A stretch of 6,889 bases of DNA. Origin: Pseudomonadota bacterium. Lineage in GTDB: Bacteria > Myxococcota > Myxococcia > Myxococcales > Myxococcaceae. Every line of letters begins with the position of its first letter. Positions within the stretch are counted from its first letter, which is position 1. The stretch covers positions 1 to 6,889 of the forward strand of contig JAFADT010000061.1 in NCBI GenBank assembly GCA_023424585.1, in the 5' to 3' direction. Shown piece by piece: positions 5,350 to 6,889 of this stretch. A program made the translations under genes and the position numbers. The notes beneath the pieces are model-generated. The model was not told the origin of the DNA, did no database searches, and was given only the letters and a program-made list of their open reading frames with translations.

Positions 5350-6889
5350 ATGAGCGACATCCAAGAGCCCACGCCGGGAGCCCCGGCGCCTGAAGAAGCC
5401 TCGACGCGTCCCGCCGAATACATCGCGGACGTCAGCTTCGACGAAATGAACCTCTCCGAGCCCCTCCGCCGCGCACTGGCGGAGCGCGGCTACACGAGCC
5501 CCACCCCCGTCCAGGCCAAGGCCTTCGGGCCCGCCATCGCCGGCAAGGACCTCATCGTCCGCAGCAAGACGGGCACGGGCAAGACGGCCGCCTTCGGCCT
5601 GCCGCTGCTGGAGAAGATCCCCTCCGACGAGAAGCGCGTGCGCGCGCTCATCCTCTGCCCCACGCGCGAGCTGGCGCTCCAGGTGGCGGAGGAGCTCACC
5701 ACGCTGGCCAAGTACAAGGGCGTGAAGGTGGCGGCCATCTACGGCGGCGCCTCCATGAAGCAGCAGGAGGACGCGCTGGAAGAGGGCACGCCCATCATCG
5801 TGGGCACCCCGGGCCGCGTCTTCGACCACATCAACCGCGGCAACCTCAAGCTGGACGGCTGCGACCACGCGGTGCTGGACGAAGCCGACGAGATGCTCAA
5901 CCAGGGCTTCTACGAGGAGGTGACCCGCATCCTCGACCGCCTCCCGAAGACGCGCCAGGTGCTGCTCTTCAGCGCCACCGTCCCCACGGACATCCAGAAC
6001 CTCATCGCGCGCTACACGACGAACGCGGAGACGCTGCTGCTGTCCGGCGACGTCTTCACGGTGGAGCACATCCACCACATCCGCTACGACGTGTCGGACC
6101 AGTTCCCCAAGCCGCGCAACCTCATCTACGTGCTGGAGAAGGAGGAGCCCTCCAACGCCATCATCTTCTGCAACACGCGGGATGACACGGCGCTGGTGAC
6201 GGCGGTGCTCAACCGCAACGGCTTCGACGCGGAGCTGCTCAACGGAGACCTGCCGCAGAAGGAGCGCGAGCGGGTGATGGCCAAGGTGAAGCGCGGCGAG
6301 GTGGCCTTCATGGTCGCCACGGACATCGCGGCGCGCGGCATCGACATCTCCGGGCTGGAGTACGTCATCAACTACTCCCTGCCGGAGGACCCCGCCGTCT
6401 ACCTGCACCGCGTGGGCCGCACGGGCCGCATCGGCAACAAGGGCACCGCCATCAACCTCTTCTCCGGGCGCGAGCTGGCGACGTTCACCGCGCTGGAGAA
6501 GAAGTTCGGCATCAAGTTCGAGATGCGTGAGATGCCCGCCCCGGAAGAGGCCATGCGCCTGTGGACCGAGCGCCACGTGCGGGAGATCCGCGACGGCATG
6601 GGCTCCAGCATCTTCGAGGGCTTCCTGCCCCTGGCCGCGCAGCTCAAGCAGCGCCCGGACTCGGACGACCTCATCGCCTTCCTCATCAAGTACTTCTTCA
6701 GCCACCTGCGCATGGAGAAGGCCCAGGCGGCCGGCGAGGCGGAGAAGCGCGAGCCCGCGCCGGAGCGCAAGGCCCCCGAGCGCCGGGGCAAGGACCGAGA
6801 CCGCGACCGCGAGCGTCCCCGCCGCGAGGACCGGGGCGAGCGCGCCGAGCGCCCCCGCCGCGACGAGCACCCGGACCGCGAGCGCCGGC
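5350..6889 (+). CDS. DEAD-box ATP-dependent RNA helicase (CsdA/DeaD-like), 3' end outside window
   Basis: The frame is open from the ATG at 5350 to the window edge (513 residues, no stop). It uses ATP to unwind short RNA duplexes, acting in the cytoplasm in ribosome assembly, RNA decay or translation at low temperature. Visible motifs: Q motif with F30 and GYTSPTPVQ (47-55), I SKTGTGKT (72-79), Ia PTRELALQ (104-111), Ib TPGR (153-156), II DEAD (177-180), III SAT (208-210), IV IIFCNT (271-276), V ATDIAARGID (323-332) and VI HRVGRTGR (353-360). All catalytic residues are present. Residues about 385-455 form the helical extension seen after the core in DeaD-type enzymes. From about 461 the sequence turns into a low-complexity Arg/Asp/Glu tail (KDRDRDRERPRR); whether an RNA-binding domain follows cannot be seen. 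The start is uncertain: 5350 has no good ribosome site, and an in-frame ATG at 5326, with GAGG 3 nt before it, would add eight residues. It is divergent from the sigma-factor gene with 68 nt between starts. Confidence 0.95.
   Translation, partial: MSDIQEPTPGAPAPEEASTRPAEYIADVSFDEMNLSEPLRRALAERGYTSPTPVQAKAFGPAIAGKDLIVRSKTGTGKTAAFGLPLLEKIPSDEKRVRALILCPTRELALQVAEELTTLAKYKGVKVAAIYGGASMKQQEDALEEGTPIIVGTPGRVFDHINRGNLKLDGCDHAVLDEADEMLNQGFYEEVTRILDRLPKTRQVLLFSATVPTDIQNLIARYTTNAETLLLSGDVFTVEHIHHIRYDVSDQFPKPRNLIYVLEKEEPSNAIIFCNTRDDTALVTAVLNRNGFDAELLNGDLPQKERERVMAKVKRGEVAFMVATDIAARGIDISGLEYVINYSLPEDPAVYLHRVGRTGRIGNKGTAINLFSGRELATFTALEKKFGIKFEMREMPAPEEAMRLWTERHVREIRDGMGSSIFEGFLPLAAQLKQRPDSDDLIAFLIKYFFSHLRMEKAQAAGEAEKREPAPERKAPERRGKDRDRDRERPRREDRGERAERPRRDEHPDRERR

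Noticed and set aside
3609..5423. Minus-strand open frame of 604 codons spanning the sigma factor and ketosynthase end
   Set aside because: Gly/Pro/Arg-rich translation in a different frame from the sigma factor, whose conserved regions are unambiguous.
5335..6870. Minus-strand open frame of 511 codons opposite the helicase
   Set aside because: The plus strand encodes all helicase motifs in order; the minus product is a Val/Leu/Arg/His-rich shadow.

Overview
The window is very GC-rich, with G or C at nearly every third codon position. It is densely packed with genes and has only short gaps. An RpoH-like sigma factor with a long N-terminal extension, a stand-alone ketosynthase and several lineage-type membrane proteins together point to a myxobacterium, most likely Myxococcaceae (Myxococcus, Corallococcus or a relative). 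This placement is an inference from style and gene content, since no database search was possible.

Layout, left to right. (1) Bases 1-231 (+) hold the 3' end of a gene for a protein with a helical, charged domain and one C-terminal membrane anchor. (2) Bases 259-966 (+) encode a polytopic membrane protein of six or seven helices with a charged C-terminal tail; it lies 27 nt downstream and is probably co-transcribed with (1). (3) After a short gap with a plausible housekeeping promoter (985-1013), bases 1049-2524 (+) encode a single-pass membrane protein whose outer part is two copies of a beta-sandwich (concanavalin A/LamG-like) domain. (4) 29 nt later, behind a strong GGAGGAA site and a GTG start, bases 2554-4119 (+) encode a ketosynthase-fold enzyme. 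It has a complete Cys-His-His triad, a roughly 100-residue charged insertion, and Val at the usual Phe gatekeeper position. (5) A GC-rich hairpin (4128-4152) fills the 37-nt gap to a convergent gene. (6) Bases 4157-5281 (-) encode a sigma factor of the sigma-32/RpoH type with a 90-residue basic-then-acidic extension. (7) A 68-nt divergent intergenic region separates it from (8), a DEAD-box RNA helicase starting at 5350 (+) and running off the window at 6889 inside an Arg/Asp/Glu-rich tail.

How they may work together: genes (3) and (4) look like a two-gene unit pairing an envelope-exposed beta-sandwich protein with a possible acyl-condensing enzyme. No carrier protein, reductase or acyltransferase is in view, so its pathway is unknown. 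The sigma factor and the helicase are divergent and share one short control region. Both families are often stress-linked (heat-shock-type sigma; CsdA/DeaD-type helicase), but co-regulation is only a hypothesis. I see no RNA genes, CRISPR arrays, insertion sequences or phage genes. The most unusual items are the atypical ketosynthase with its duplicated-domain partner, the extension on the sigma factor, and the weakly led start of the helicase.
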